NCBI GenBank assembly: GCA_900543305.1 | Contig: UQQZ01000026.1 | Coordinates: 1 to 32,831, forward strand | Length of the DNA: 32,831 nt | Direction of reading: 5' to 3' | Source: an uncultured Oscillospiraceae bacterium | GTDB taxonomy: Bacteria > Bacillota > Clostridia > Oscillospirales > Acutalibacteraceae | Part shown: positions 23,563-30,973 of the stretch, in pieces | Layout: each line of letters opens with the position of its first letter | Numbering within the stretch: the first letter of the stretch is position 1 | The notes under the pieces: model-generated | Told to the model about the DNA's origin: nothing | The model's database searches: none | The model's input: the letters and a program-made list of their open reading frames with translations, nothing else | Translations under genes and position numbers: made by a program

Positions 23563-24972
23563 TTAGAAATCAATTTTCTCCCGGATGTACTCCTTGAGCT
23601 GATCGATGGGCAGCCGGACCTGCTCCATGGTATCCCGGTCCCGGATAGTGACGCAGTTGTCCCCTTCCTTTTCCCCGTCGCCCACGGTGTCGAAGTCCAC
23701 GGTGATGCACAGGGGGGTACCGATTTCGTCCTGACGGCGGTACCGCTTGCCGATGGAGCCGGACTCGTCGTAGTCCACCATGAAGTCCTTGCTCAGCATG
23801 TCGTGAACCTCCTGAGCCTTGGCGCCCAGCTTCTTGGACAGGGGCAGCACGGCGGCCTTGAAGGGAGCCAGAGCGGGATGGAGATGGAGCACCACACGGG
23901 TGTCGTCCTTGCCGTTCTTGTCCTGGCCCACTACTTCCTCGTCGTAGGCGTCGCACAGGAAAGCCAGAGCCATACGGTCGGCGCCCAGGGAGGGCTCCAC
24001 CACATAGGGGATGTAGTGCTCGCCAGTTTCCTGATCGAAGTAGGTCAGATCCTTGCCAGAATGCTCCTGATGGCGTTTCAGGTCGTAATCGGTCCGGTCG
24101 GCGATGCCCCACAGCTCGCCCCAGCCGAAGGGGAACAGGTATTCCACGTCGGTGGTGGCTTTGGAGTAGAAGGACAGCTCCTCGGGACGGTGATCCCGGA
24201 ACCGGACGTTCTCTTCGGTCATGCCCAGGCTCTGGAGCCACTGGCGGCAGAACTCCTTCCAATAGGCAAACCATTCCAAGTCGGTGTCGGGCTTGCAGAA
24301 GAACTCCAATTCCATCTGCTCGAACTCCCGGGTGCGGAAGGTGAAGTTGCCAGGAGTGATCTCATTTCGAAAGCTCTTGCCGATCTGGGCGATGCCGAAG
24401 GGGAGCTTTTTCCGGCTGGTGCGCTGGACCGAGGGAAAGTTGACGAAAATACCCTGGGCGGTTTCGGGCCGCAGGTAGATCTCGTTTTTGGCGTCCTCGG
24501 TGACACCCTGGAAGGTTTTGAACATCAGGTTGAACTGGCGGATGTCGGTGAAGTTTTCACTGCCGCAGTTGGGGCATTTGATGTGGTTTTCCTGGATAAA
24601 GGAGAGCATTTTCTCGTTGGACCAGCCGTCGGCGGATTCGCCGGTGAAGTCCTCGATGAGCTTGTCTGCCCGGTGACGGGTTTTGCAGTCCTTGCAGTCC
24701 ATGAGGGGATCGGAGAAGCCGCCCACATGGCCGGTGGCCACCCACACCTGGGGATTCATGAGGATGGCGGCGTCCACGCCCACGTTGTAGGGGGATTCCT
24801 GGACGAACTTTTTCCACCAGGCTTTTTTCACGTTATTTTTAAATTCCACCCCCAAGGGGCCGTAGTCCCAGGAGTTGGAGAGACCGCCGTAGATCTCGCT
24901 GCCGGGGAAGATGAAGCCCCGGGTTTTGCAGAGGTTGACAATGGTCTCCATGGTTTTTTCGGTAGCTTTCAT
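23563..24972 (-). CDS. glyQS: Glycyl-tRNA synthetase, single-chain (alpha2, eukaryote/archaea-like) type
   Basis: The protein has 469 residues, normal for the homodimeric class II enzyme; this is not the two-subunit glyQ/glyS form. It begins TMETIVNLCKTRGFIFPGSE and DYGPLG. Two CxxC pairs, CKDCKTRHRADK and CPNCGSENF, form an insertion that may bind zinc. Class II motif 2 is FRNEITPGNFTFRTREFEQMELEFF, and motif 3 is EPSLGADRMALAFL. The C-terminal anticodon-binding domain begins near VVLHLHPALAPFKAAVLPL. It charges tRNAGly. The leader is only about 35 nt, so there is no T-box riboswitch of the kind often found before such genes in Firmicutes. The gene is divergent from lepA and has its own promoter. 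Confidence 0.96.
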   Translation of the reverse strand: MKATEKTMETIVNLCKTRGFIFPGSEIYGGLSNSWDYGPLGVEFKNNVKKAWWKKFVQESPYNVGVDAAILMNPQVWVATGHVGGFSDPLMDCKDCKTRHRADKLIEDFTGESADGWSNEKMLSFIQENHIKCPNCGSENFTDIRQFNLMFKTFQGVTEDAKNEIYLRPETAQGIFVNFPSVQRTSRKKLPFGIAQIGKSFRNEITPGNFTFRTREFEQMELEFFCKPDTDLEWFAYWKEFCRQWLQSLGMTEENVRFRDHRPEELSFYSKATTDVEYLFPFGWGELWGIADRTDYDLKRHQEHSGKDLTYFDQETGEHYIPYVVEPSLGADRMALAFLCDAYDEEVVGQDKNGKDDTRVVLHLHPALAPFKAAVLPLSKKLGAKAQEVHDMLSKDFMVDYDESGSIGKRYRRQDEIGTPLCITVDFDTVGDGEKEGDNCVTIRDRDTMEQVRLPIDQLKEYIREKIDF

Positions 24973-25013
24973 AAGAAGGGACCGCCTTTCTGGTTGAAGT
25001 CATACTGGGGGAT

Positions 25014-25042
25014 ATTGTAGCATGGGCGGGGAGGGATTGCAA
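25014..25042 (-). promoter_or_regulatory. Promoter of glyQS
   Basis: On minus, TTGCAA (25037-25042) and TACAAT (25014-25019) are 17 bp apart, with TGC before the -10, about 40 bp before the start codon. Confidence 0.8.
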
Positions 25043-25119
25043 GGAAAACGGGGAATTTCCCCGGGGAAGGGGTCCCAAAACTTTTGCGCCCATTCGCAGT
25101 TTTCTTTTTTCTCCCTTTC

Positions 25120-25128
25120 TGCTATAAT
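25120..25128 (+). promoter_or_regulatory. Extended -10 promoter element of lepA
   Basis: TGCTATAAT is a perfect extended -10, about 65 bp before the lepA start. The -35 region is a pyrimidine run (TTTTCT at the expected spacing) and weak. Confidence 0.6.
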
Positions 25129-25195
25129 AAAAGAGTATAACTATATGGCAGATTCAGGCTGACGACCTATTTTTAACTGTAACGGAGAAATGTAC

Positions 25196-26998
25196 ATGGA
25201 CAGAAGTAAAATTCGCAATTTCAGCATTGTGGCCCATATCGACCACGGCAAATCCACCCTGGCTGACCGGATCCTGGAGCTGACCAAGTCCGTTCCCCTC
25301 CGGGAAATGGAGAACCAGCTTTTGGACAATATGGATCTGGAGCGGGAAAGGGGCATCACCATCAAGGCCCACGCGGTGACGTTGGTGTACACCGCCAAAG
25401 ACGGAGAGGATTATATTTTCAACTTGATCGACACTCCCGGTCATGTGGACTTCAACTATGAGGTATCCCGGTCCCTGGCGGCCTGCGAAGGGGCGGTGCT
25501 GGTGGTGGACGCCTCCCAGGGCATCGAAGCCCAGACCCTGGCCAACACCTACCTGGCCGTAGACGCAGGGCTGGAGATTCTGCCGGTGGTCAACAAGATT
25601 GACCTGCCCAGCGCGGACCCGGACCGGGTTTGCCACGAGATCGAGGATGTGATCGGCATTCCCGCCATGGACGCCCCCCGGATTTCCGCCAAGACCGGGG
25701 AAAATGTTCAGGAGGTGATGGAGCGGATCGTCACAGACATTCCTGCCCCTCAGGGAGATGAGAAGGATCCCCTTCGGGCCCTGATCTTTGACTCCTACTA
25801 CGACGCCTACCGAGGTGTTATCGTGTATGTGCGTATTAAGGACGGCATGGTGCGGCCCGGAGATACCATCCGCATGATGGCCACCGGGGGAGAATTCAAC
25901 GTGGTGGAATGCGGCTTTTTGCGGGCCACCTCCCTGGAGCCCGCCGACGCCCTCTACGCCGGTGAGGTAGGTTACATTGCCGCCTCCATCAAGGACGTGC
26001 GTCAGGCCCGGGTGGGTGATACGGTGACCTTGGCCAACCGCCCTGCCGCCGAGCCTTTGGAAGGGTACCGGGCGGTGCAGCCCATGGTGTTCTGCGGCAT
26101 CTATCCCGCCGACGGTGCCCACTACACCGACCTGCGGGACGCGTTGGAAAAACTTCAATTGAACGATGCCTCCCTGACCTTTGAGCCGGAAACCTCCGTG
26201 GCTTTGGGCTTCGGGTTCCGATGCGGCTTCTTGGGTCTTCTGCATATGGAGATCATTCAGGAGCGGCTGGAGCGGGAGTATGACCTGGACCTGGTCACCA
26301 CTGCCCCCAGCGTGGTGTACAAATTAAAGCTCACCGACGGCCGGGAGATCACCATTGACAACCCCACCAACTACCCGGACCCTGCCACCATCCAAAGCGC
26401 CCAGGAGCCCATCTGCAACGCCCACATCTACTCTCCCTCGGAGTATGTGGGGAACATTATGGAGCTGTGTCAGGAGCGCCGGGGCGTGTTTAAGGATATG
26501 AAGTACCTGGACACGGACCGGGTGGATATCCATTACGAGCTGCCCTTAAACGAGATCATCTACGACTTTTTCGACGCCCTGAAATCCCGCACCCGGGGCT
26601 ATGCCAGCTTTGACTACGAGCTTATGGGATACCAGCCCAGCAAGCTGGTGAAGCTGGATATCATGCTAAACGGGGAAGTGGTGGACGCCCTTTCCTTTAT
26701 CATCCACGCGGACAAGGCCTATGGCCGTGCCCGGAAGATGACGGAAAAACTCAAGGAGAAGATTCCCCGCCAGCTGTTTGAGGTGCCCATCCAGGCCTGT
26801 GTAGGGGGAAAGATCATCGCCCGGGAGACGGTGAAGGCCTTGCGCAAGGACGTGCTGGCCAAGTGCTACGGCGGCGATATCACCCGGAAAAAGAAGCTGT
26901 TGGAAAAGCAGAAGGAAGGCAAAAAGCGGATGCGCCAGCTGGGCACAGTGGAAGTGCCCCAGGAGGCCTTTATGTCTGTGCTGAAGCTGGATGAATAA
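25196..26998 (+). CDS. lepA: Translation elongation factor 4 (LepA GTPase)
   Basis: The protein has 600 residues, the usual length. The start MDRSKIRNFSIVAHIDHGKS contains the G1 loop (AHIDHGKST). G2/switch 1 lies near ERERGITIKA, G3 is DTPGHVDF and G4 is NKID. Domain II begins near LIFDSYYDAYRGV, and the LepA-specific C-terminal domain ends in MRQLGTVEVPQEAFMSVLKL. It is a ribosome-associated GTPase that acts on stalled or mis-translocated ribosomes. ATG 25196 is preferred over ATG 25190, since GGAG is 8 nt from the former and only about 2 nt from the latter, and most LepA proteins begin this way. In Bacillus the following genes are hemW and then hrcA-grpE-dnaK; here only hemW follows, after a hairpin-rich gap. 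Confidence 0.97.
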   Translation: MDRSKIRNFSIVAHIDHGKSTLADRILELTKSVPLREMENQLLDNMDLERERGITIKAHAVTLVYTAKDGEDYIFNLIDTPGHVDFNYEVSRSLAACEGAVLVVDASQGIEAQTLANTYLAVDAGLEILPVVNKIDLPSADPDRVCHEIEDVIGIPAMDAPRISAKTGENVQEVMERIVTDIPAPQGDEKDPLRALIFDSYYDAYRGVIVYVRIKDGMVRPGDTIRMMATGGEFNVVECGFLRATSLEPADALYAGEVGYIAASIKDVRQARVGDTVTLANRPAAEPLEGYRAVQPMVFCGIYPADGAHYTDLRDALEKLQLNDASLTFEPETSVALGFGFRCGFLGLLHMEIIQERLEREYDLDLVTTAPSVVYKLKLTDGREITIDNPTNYPDPATIQSAQEPICNAHIYSPSEYVGNIMELCQERRGVFKDMKYLDTDRVDIHYELPLNEIIYDFFDALKSRTRGYASFDYELMGYQPSKLVKLDIMLNGEVVDALSFIIHADKAYGRARKMTEKLKEKIPRQLFEVPIQACVGGKIIARETVKALRKDVLAKCYGGDITRKKKLLEKQKEGKKRMRQLGTVEVPQEAFMSVLKLDE

Positions 26999-27112
26999 TC
27001 AAGCTGCGCCTGGACCCGCAATGCTCTTTAGAGCCGCTGGGTGCCCTCGGGCTACCTTCTCCAGGCCCTTTTAAAAATCCCCCTTCTGGGGAACCCTTTG
27101 TGCTAACCATCC

Positions 27113-27161
27113 GGGACATTGTTCACGGGCCTTGCCCGGTATGACAATGTCCCTGGTTTTT
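27113..27161 (+). terminator. Terminator-like extended hairpin after lepA
   Basis: Perfect arms GGGACATTGT (27113-27122) and ACAATGTCCC (27144-27153) enclose a smaller hairpin (CGGGC/GCCCG, 27126-27138), and TGGTTTTTTC follows. It lies about 115 bp past the lepA stop. The stretch 26999-27112 before it holds nothing I can name. Confidence 0.7.
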
Positions 27162-27164
27162 TCA

Positions 27165-27233
27165 AGGCAAAGTGCCACTTTGCCTGTTTAAGACCGCCAC
27201 TTTTTTGAAAAAAAGCGGCACCAAAAAACTTTT
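27165..27233. repeat. Palindromic intergenic element, second copy
   Basis: A perfect 9-bp hairpin (AGGCAAAGT 27165-27173, ACTTTGCCT 27177-27185) is followed by TTTAAGACCGCC, a hairpin built on T6GA7 (CCGC/GCGG outside), and CCAAAAAACTTTT. The same order of elements is seen at 429-481 (hairpin, TTTAAG, T5GA6 hairpin, CAAAAACTTTT). The match is clear over the right 45 bp and looser in the left hairpin. A short tail-like match (CAAAACTTTTGCGC) is also present near 25076. Confidence 0.6.
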
Positions 27234-27274
27234 CCCCGTTTCGCGCTCCCTATTTTTTCTTTGGTGGTGACTCC

Positions 27275-28384
27275 ATGTTAGGTTTTTACTTCCACGTCCC
27301 CTTCTGTCACGGCAAATGCCCTTACTGCGATTTCTACTCCCTCCCCGATTCCCCCGCCGCCATGGACGCTTACACCGCCGCGGTAACAGCATCCCTTTCT
27401 CCCTGGAGAGAACGGCTTGACCGCCGGGAGATTAGCACCGTCTATTTTGGCGGAGGTACGCCCAGCCTTTTGGGAGCGGACCGTTTGGGGCGGATCCTGC
27501 AGGCGGTGAAAGAGGGCTTTTCCCTTTCCCCCAGGGCGGAAATCACCCTGGAGGCCAACCCCACCCGGGTGGGCCGGCAGTTTTTTGAAGGGGTGAGGGC
27601 CGCCGGGTTTAACCGGCTGTCCATGGGATTGCAGTCCGCTCATCGGGAGGAACTGCGGTTTTTAGGCCGTGCCCACACCCGGGAGGACGTGGCCCAGGCT
27701 GTGGAAGACGCCCGAGCGGCAGGCTTTGCAAACATATCCCTGGACCTGATGCTGGGGCTGCCGGGAAGCTCCCGGGAGCGCTTGGAAGAATCCATCCAGT
27801 TTGCGGCGGGACTCTCGGTGGAACACATCTCCTCCTATTTATTGAAGGTGGAGCCGGGCACGCCCTTTGCCGCCCGGCAGGTAGCTGTCCCCGACGATGA
27901 CGAATCGGCGGAGCAGTACTTATTTGCCGTCCAGGAGCTGGGAAAACGGGGGTACACTCAGTATGAGATCAGCAACTTTTCCCGTCCCGGAAAGGAAAGC
28001 CGTCATAACCTGCTGTATTGGCGGGGGGAAGAGTACCTGGGATTTGGTCCGGGGGCCCACTCCTTTTTCGGGGGAAAGCGGTTTTACTATCCCAGGGATC
28101 TGGAGGGATTTCTGAGGGGGAATCCGCCGGTGGAAGACGGCCCTGGAGGAGACTTCGGAGAATTTGCCATGCTCAACCTGCGCCTGACACGAGGCCTGCG
28201 CCGGGAGGACTGTGCGGCCTGGTTTGGCCCCCAGGGAGAAGCGTGGTTTCAGGAAGCGTTGGAGAAGGCCAAAGCCTGTCCCAAAGAGCTGCTGAAATGG
28301 GATCGGGAATGGATCTCCTTTACCCCGGAAGGATTCCTGGTGTCCAACGCCCTGCTGGTGCAGCTGCTGGGGGAACGTCTGTAA
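27275..28384 (+). CDS. hemW: HemW-type radical SAM protein (heme chaperone, coproporphyrinogen dehydrogenase-like)
   Basis: The protein has 369 residues. The radical SAM cluster cysteines are Cys11, Cys15 and Cys18 (FCHGKCPYCDF). YFGGGTPSLL and EANPTRV follow, then LSMGLQSAHREELRFLGRAH, DLMLGLPGSS and HNLLYWRGEEYLGFGPGAHSF, a block typical of HemW. HemW is thought to carry heme to cytochromes and lacks the extra N-terminal cysteine pattern of true HemN. An anaerobic heme-synthesis role is less likely. It follows lepA, a conserved pairing in Firmicutes. The 276-bp gap holds a terminator-like hairpin and a repeat. The start ATG 27275 has GGTGGTGA upstream; no clear promoter was seen, so expression may rely on read-through. 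Confidence 0.92.
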   Translation: MLGFYFHVPFCHGKCPYCDFYSLPDSPAAMDAYTAAVTASLSPWRERLDRREISTVYFGGGTPSLLGADRLGRILQAVKEGFSLSPRAEITLEANPTRVGRQFFEGVRAAGFNRLSMGLQSAHREELRFLGRAHTREDVAQAVEDARAAGFANISLDLMLGLPGSSRERLEESIQFAAGLSVEHISSYLLKVEPGTPFAARQVAVPDDDESAEQYLFAVQELGKRGYTQYEISNFSRPGKESRHNLLYWRGEEYLGFGPGAHSFFGGKRFYYPRDLEGFLRGNPPVEDGPGGDFGEFAMLNLRLTRGLRREDCAAWFGPQGEAWFQEALEKAKACPKELLKWDREWISFTPEGFLVSNALLVQLLGERL

Positions 28385-28391
28385 AAAATAT

Positions 28392-28438
28392 GCCCTGTGG
28401 TCCTGCCTGAAACAGGCTTGGATCCACAGGGCTTTTTT
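28392..28438. terminator. Bidirectional intrinsic terminator between hemW and ogg
   Basis: GCCCTGTGG (28392-28400) pairs with CCACAGGGC (28424-28432), with an inner GCCTG/CAGGC hairpin. T6 follows on plus and an A-rich run precedes it (U-rich on minus). Confidence 0.9.
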
Positions 28439-28455
28439 CTTGAAAAACGGAGTTG

Positions 28456-29424
28456 CTAGTTGGACTTTTTTCGGGGAGACGCCGAGGAAAACAGTTCCGG
28501 GTGGAGGCGGCTGTAGTGGAACAGATATTGCTGGGCCAGGCCCGCATTTTCCCCGAACTCCTGAGGGCTTCTTCCTGGCAGGAGAGTGGCCATGGCCCGT
28601 TTCATCCACAGGTCCATGGGGAAACATTCCGTCTTGTGAAATCCGTAAAGCAGTACGCATTCCGCCACTTTAGGCCCCACCCCGAAGATTTTTTGCAGCT
28701 CTTGTCTGCCCCACTCTGCGGGAGAACGGGCAATCCGGTCCAGGTCCACCTGGCCGGAAACCACCTTTCGAGCTGCGTCCAGGAGATATTTGGCCCGAAA
28801 TCCAGCCCGCAAAGGCGCCAGGTCTTCCAGAGAGCAGGCAGCCAATGCCTCCGCTCTGGGGAAAGCATAGCCCAGGCCCAGTGCCTGGGCGGTCATGTCC
28901 CGGGGGTGGAGAAGTGAGGTGTTTTCCCCGGGGATCTCCGATGGGAGGCCGGCGGGGGCTGACATGCTGGTTTCCCCAGAGATGGGGTCTCCCAGCAGCT
29001 GGCACAGCCGGGCAATGATTCCCTTGATTCGAGGAATGTGGTTGTTCTGGGAAATGATGAAGGAGCAGAGGGCCTCCCAGGGATCCTGGCGAAGGATGCG
29101 GATTCCCGGGGCGAAGGCGGCAGCCTCTCGAAGGGCAGGGCTCATGTCGGACAATGCCTGCCGCTTTGTCTCATAGTCCTGATCCAGATCAAAGTAGGGG
29201 CGCCAGAGGGTGTCAAACAGGTCCCGGGTGCAGAAAAACCACACTTGGCGGCCCTGCTGGGCCAGGCGGAGAACGCTCCCAAAGGCAACCCCTTCCCAAA
29301 GGGAAAGCCCCTCCTGAGAGGGAAGTTGAATCCAGCGGAATGCCTGGCCGCAATCCAGGGTTTGGGCCAAGTCGAAGGGAGCCGGACTGAGAAGGCCTGG
29401 CGTGGAAGAAACGGGCAAATTCAT
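28456..29424 (-). CDS. ogg: OGG1-like 8-oxoguanine DNA glycosylase/AP lyase
   Basis: The protein has 322 residues. The N-terminal domain includes QTLDCGQAFRW, the counterpart of the OGG1 QSFRW segment. FIISQNNHIPRIKGII is the HhH-GPD entry helix. The helix-hairpin-helix KIFGVGPKVAECVLLYGF contains the catalytic Lys252, and FPMDLW holds Asp271. The 19-residue spacing equals that between Lys249 and Asp268 in human OGG1. It removes 8-oxoG paired with C and nicks the strand. The start at ATG 29424 has GGAGG 6 nt upstream; an in-frame extension to 29565 would read through a hairpin-rich leader. A segment of about 30 residues at 150-178 (polar) is an insertion or linker. It is convergent with hemW. 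Confidence 0.93.
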   Translation of the reverse strand: MNLPVSSTPGLLSPAPFDLAQTLDCGQAFRWIQLPSQEGLSLWEGVAFGSVLRLAQQGRQVWFFCTRDLFDTLWRPYFDLDQDYETKRQALSDMSPALREAAAFAPGIRILRQDPWEALCSFIISQNNHIPRIKGIIARLCQLLGDPISGETSMSAPAGLPSEIPGENTSLLHPRDMTAQALGLGYAFPRAEALAACSLEDLAPLRAGFRAKYLLDAARKVVSGQVDLDRIARSPAEWGRQELQKIFGVGPKVAECVLLYGFHKTECFPMDLWMKRAMATLLPGRSPQEFGENAGLAQQYLFHYSRLHPELFSSASPRKKSN

Positions 29425-29435
29425 GGAGAACCTCC

Positions 29436-29477
29436 AAAATGTATGTTCTGTAGAAAAGATGAATAAAGATACATTTT
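29436..29477 (-). promoter_or_regulatory. Inverted repeat next to the ogg ribosome site
   Basis: AAAATGTAT (29436-29444) and ATACATTTT (29469-29477) are perfect 9-bp arms with a 24-nt spacer, and the first arm abuts the GGAGG of ogg. The 12-mer AAAATGTATGTT (29436-29447) recurs at 29635-29646. It could be an operator or an RNA hairpin that affects ogg translation. Confidence 0.45.
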
Positions 29478-29485
29478 CGAAAAAG

Positions 29486-29516
29486 GGGACCCTCAGAAGG
29501 GCCCTCGGAATTTTTT
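29486..29516. terminator. Terminator-like hairpin in the ogg leader
   Basis: GGG-A-CCCT (29486-29493) pairs with AGGG-CCC (29498-29504), with an A bulge. On plus, T7 follows after GGAA. On minus, CCTTTTTTCG follows, between the proposed promoter and the gene. If transcription begins near 29547 this would act as an attenuator. Confidence 0.5.
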
Positions 29517-29553
29517 TGTGAAAACAGGCTGGAAAACTGGGGGATTTGCCGCC

Positions 29554-29562
29554 AGTATACCA
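29554..29562 (-). promoter_or_regulatory. Possible extended -10 promoter for ogg
   Basis: TGGTATACT on minus is a good extended -10. No good -35 is seen. It predicts a leader of about 120 nt containing both hairpins above. Confidence 0.4.
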
Positions 29563-29653
29563 CAAAAAGGGTTAAAAGCCCAGACTTTTTCCCCCTTTTT
29601 CGCGGGAAAATTTCCCCCCAAGGGGGAGGGGGGTAAAATGTATGTTAAATGCC

Positions 29654-29939
29654 TGTGGACAATTTGTGGGAAAAATAGTTCCCCTCAGGTACTTGACACA
29701 AGATGGGGCGGTAAAATACCGGAGAAAGCCCGTATTTAGTGGATTTTTTGAGGGTCGATTTTCTTGGATTTTAATGGCGAAAAAGAAAAAAGAAGCTCGT
29801 TGTTTACATAATCTTGAAACCGGGCAAAAACGGTGGAATGTGCAAAACCGCCTGGGACAAGGGGTTTTTAACAATTTCCACAGAGTTTTCCACATCTTCG
29901 GTGGGAAATCCCCTGCGCATTATGTAAACGTGTGGAAAA
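29654..29939. other. AT-rich divergent gap with DnaA-box-like sites and a long inverted repeat
   Basis: Within the gene-free gap 29425-30150, two exact matches to the relaxed box TTWTNCACA occur: TTTTCCACA at 29886-29894 (plus) and at 29931-29939 (minus). One-mismatch versions lie at 29654-29662 (TTGTCCACA, minus), 29665-29673 (minus) and 29874-29882 (ATTTCCACA, plus, in phase 12 bp before the exact one). GTTTACATAAT (29802-29812) and ATTATGTAAAC (29919-29929) form a perfect 11-bp inverted repeat 106 bp apart. Base composition is markedly more AT-rich than the coding flanks. Open frames here show no protein-like features. It resembles part of an origin or a DnaA-binding regulatory site, but no dnaA or other origin gene is adjacent. 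Confidence 0.4.
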
Positions 29940-30067
29940 TCTGGAGCAGGAGGGAAAGAAAAAAGAATTTTCTTGCATCCATTGGAAAAAAATACCGAAT
30001 TTTATCTGATTTTCCTCAGAGCAGGGAAAATTTGGGGGATTTAGGGGAGCCTTGGCCGCATTTTTAT

Positions 30068-30096
30068 TTGAGATTTTCCGGGAACTGTGCTACAAT
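30068..30096 (+). promoter_or_regulatory. Promoter of rlmB
   Basis: TTGAGA (30068-30073) and TACAAT (30091-30096) are 17 bp apart, with TGC before the -10. Confidence 0.8.
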
Positions 30097-30150
30097 AACT
30101 AAAACTATGGCCAAAAGCCGGAACTATAGGAAAAGGATGGGTGGCCCATT

Positions 30151-30954
30151 TTGGAAAAGAACAGGGAAAAGCGCCGGGGAATTCCGGAAGAAGATCGGCC
30201 CCGGGGCGCGGATACAATCGCCGGACGCAACGCGGTCATGGAAGCGCTGCGGGCCGGGAGGGCCATCGACTGCCTCTATGTGCAGCGGGGAGAGCGCAGC
30301 GGCGCCCTTCAGGCGGTGCTCAGCAAGGCAAAACAAGGGGGGACGCCCATCAAAGAGGTGGACCCGAGAAAATTGGAACATCTGTGCGGCGGCGCCAACC
30401 ATCAAGGGGTGGTGGCCGTGGCGGCGGTGAAGGAATACGCTCAGGTGGAAGATTTGTTCCGCCTGGCCCAGGAGCGGGGAGAGCCTCCCTTCTTTGTGAT
30501 CTGCGACGGCCTGGAGGATCCCCACAATCTGGGGGCGGTGCTCCGTTCGGCGGAATGCGCCGGAGCCCATGGGGTCATTGTTCCCCAAAGGCGCAGCGTG
30601 GGACTGACTTACGCGGTAGGCAAGGCCTCCGCCGGAGCGGTGGAATACCTTCCCGTGGCCCGGGTGGGAAATTTGGCTTCCCTGATCGACTCCCTGAAGG
30701 AGCGGGGCCTCTGGATTTACGCCGCAGATATGGATGGTTCTCCCTGGTGCCAGACGGATTTTTCCGGCCCGGTGGCCCTGGTGATCGGGTCCGAGGGCAG
30801 CGGCGTCAGCCGGCTGGTGAAGGAAAAGGCGGACTTCGTGGTGTCCCTGCCTTTGAAGGGGCACATCAATTCCCTGAACGCCTCAGTGGCGGCAGGGATC
30901 CTCTGTTATGAGGTGGCCCGTCAACGAAGCGGCCTGAAAGCCATCAATCCGTAA
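30151..30954 (+). CDS. rlmB: 23S rRNA 2'-O-ribose methyltransferase of the SpoU/TrmH family (RlmB-like)
   Basis: The protein has 267 residues. The N-terminal RNA-binding part begins IAGRNAVMEALRAGRAIDCL and contains the conserved GGANHQGVVAVAA. The SPOUT trefoil-knot domain has DGLEDPHNLGAVLRSAECAG (motif 1), LVIGSEGSGVSRLV (motif 2) and LPLKGHINSLNASVAAGI (motif 3). It should methylate G2251 (E. coli numbering) or an equivalent base in 23S rRNA, using SAM. The start appears to be TTG 30151: the only upstream in-frame codons before a stop at 30127 are not starts, AAGGATGG lies about 10 nt before it, and the next ATG (30238) would cut the conserved N-terminus. A TTG start with this spacing implies modest translation. 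The next gene follows 19 bp downstream. Confidence 0.9.
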   Translation: MEKNREKRRGIPEEDRPRGADTIAGRNAVMEALRAGRAIDCLYVQRGERSGALQAVLSKAKQGGTPIKEVDPRKLEHLCGGANHQGVVAVAAVKEYAQVEDLFRLAQERGEPPFFVICDGLEDPHNLGAVLRSAECAGAHGVIVPQRRSVGLTYAVGKASAGAVEYLPVARVGNLASLIDSLKERGLWIYAADMDGSPWCQTDFSGPVALVIGSEGSGVSRLVKEKADFVVSLPLKGHINSLNASVAAGILCYEVARQRSGLKAINP

Positions 30955-30973
30955 AAGGAGGGAATCTCAGCGT

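Noticed and set aside
24973..25195. T-box riboswitch expected before a glycyl-tRNA synthetase gene
   Set aside because: The minus-strand promoter at 25014-25042 leaves only about 35 nt of leader, too short for a T-box, and no T-box sequence was seen.
29693..29716. TTGACA (29693-29698) with TAAAAT (29712-29717) as a promoter for a small RNA
   Set aside because: The spacer is only 13 bp, too short for a sigma-A promoter, and no clear terminator-bounded RNA follows.
29642..30430. Plus-strand open frame of 262 codons across the AT-rich gap into rlmB
   Set aside because: It overlaps rlmB in another frame, crosses the rlmB promoter, has no ribosome site, and its translation has no recognisable features.
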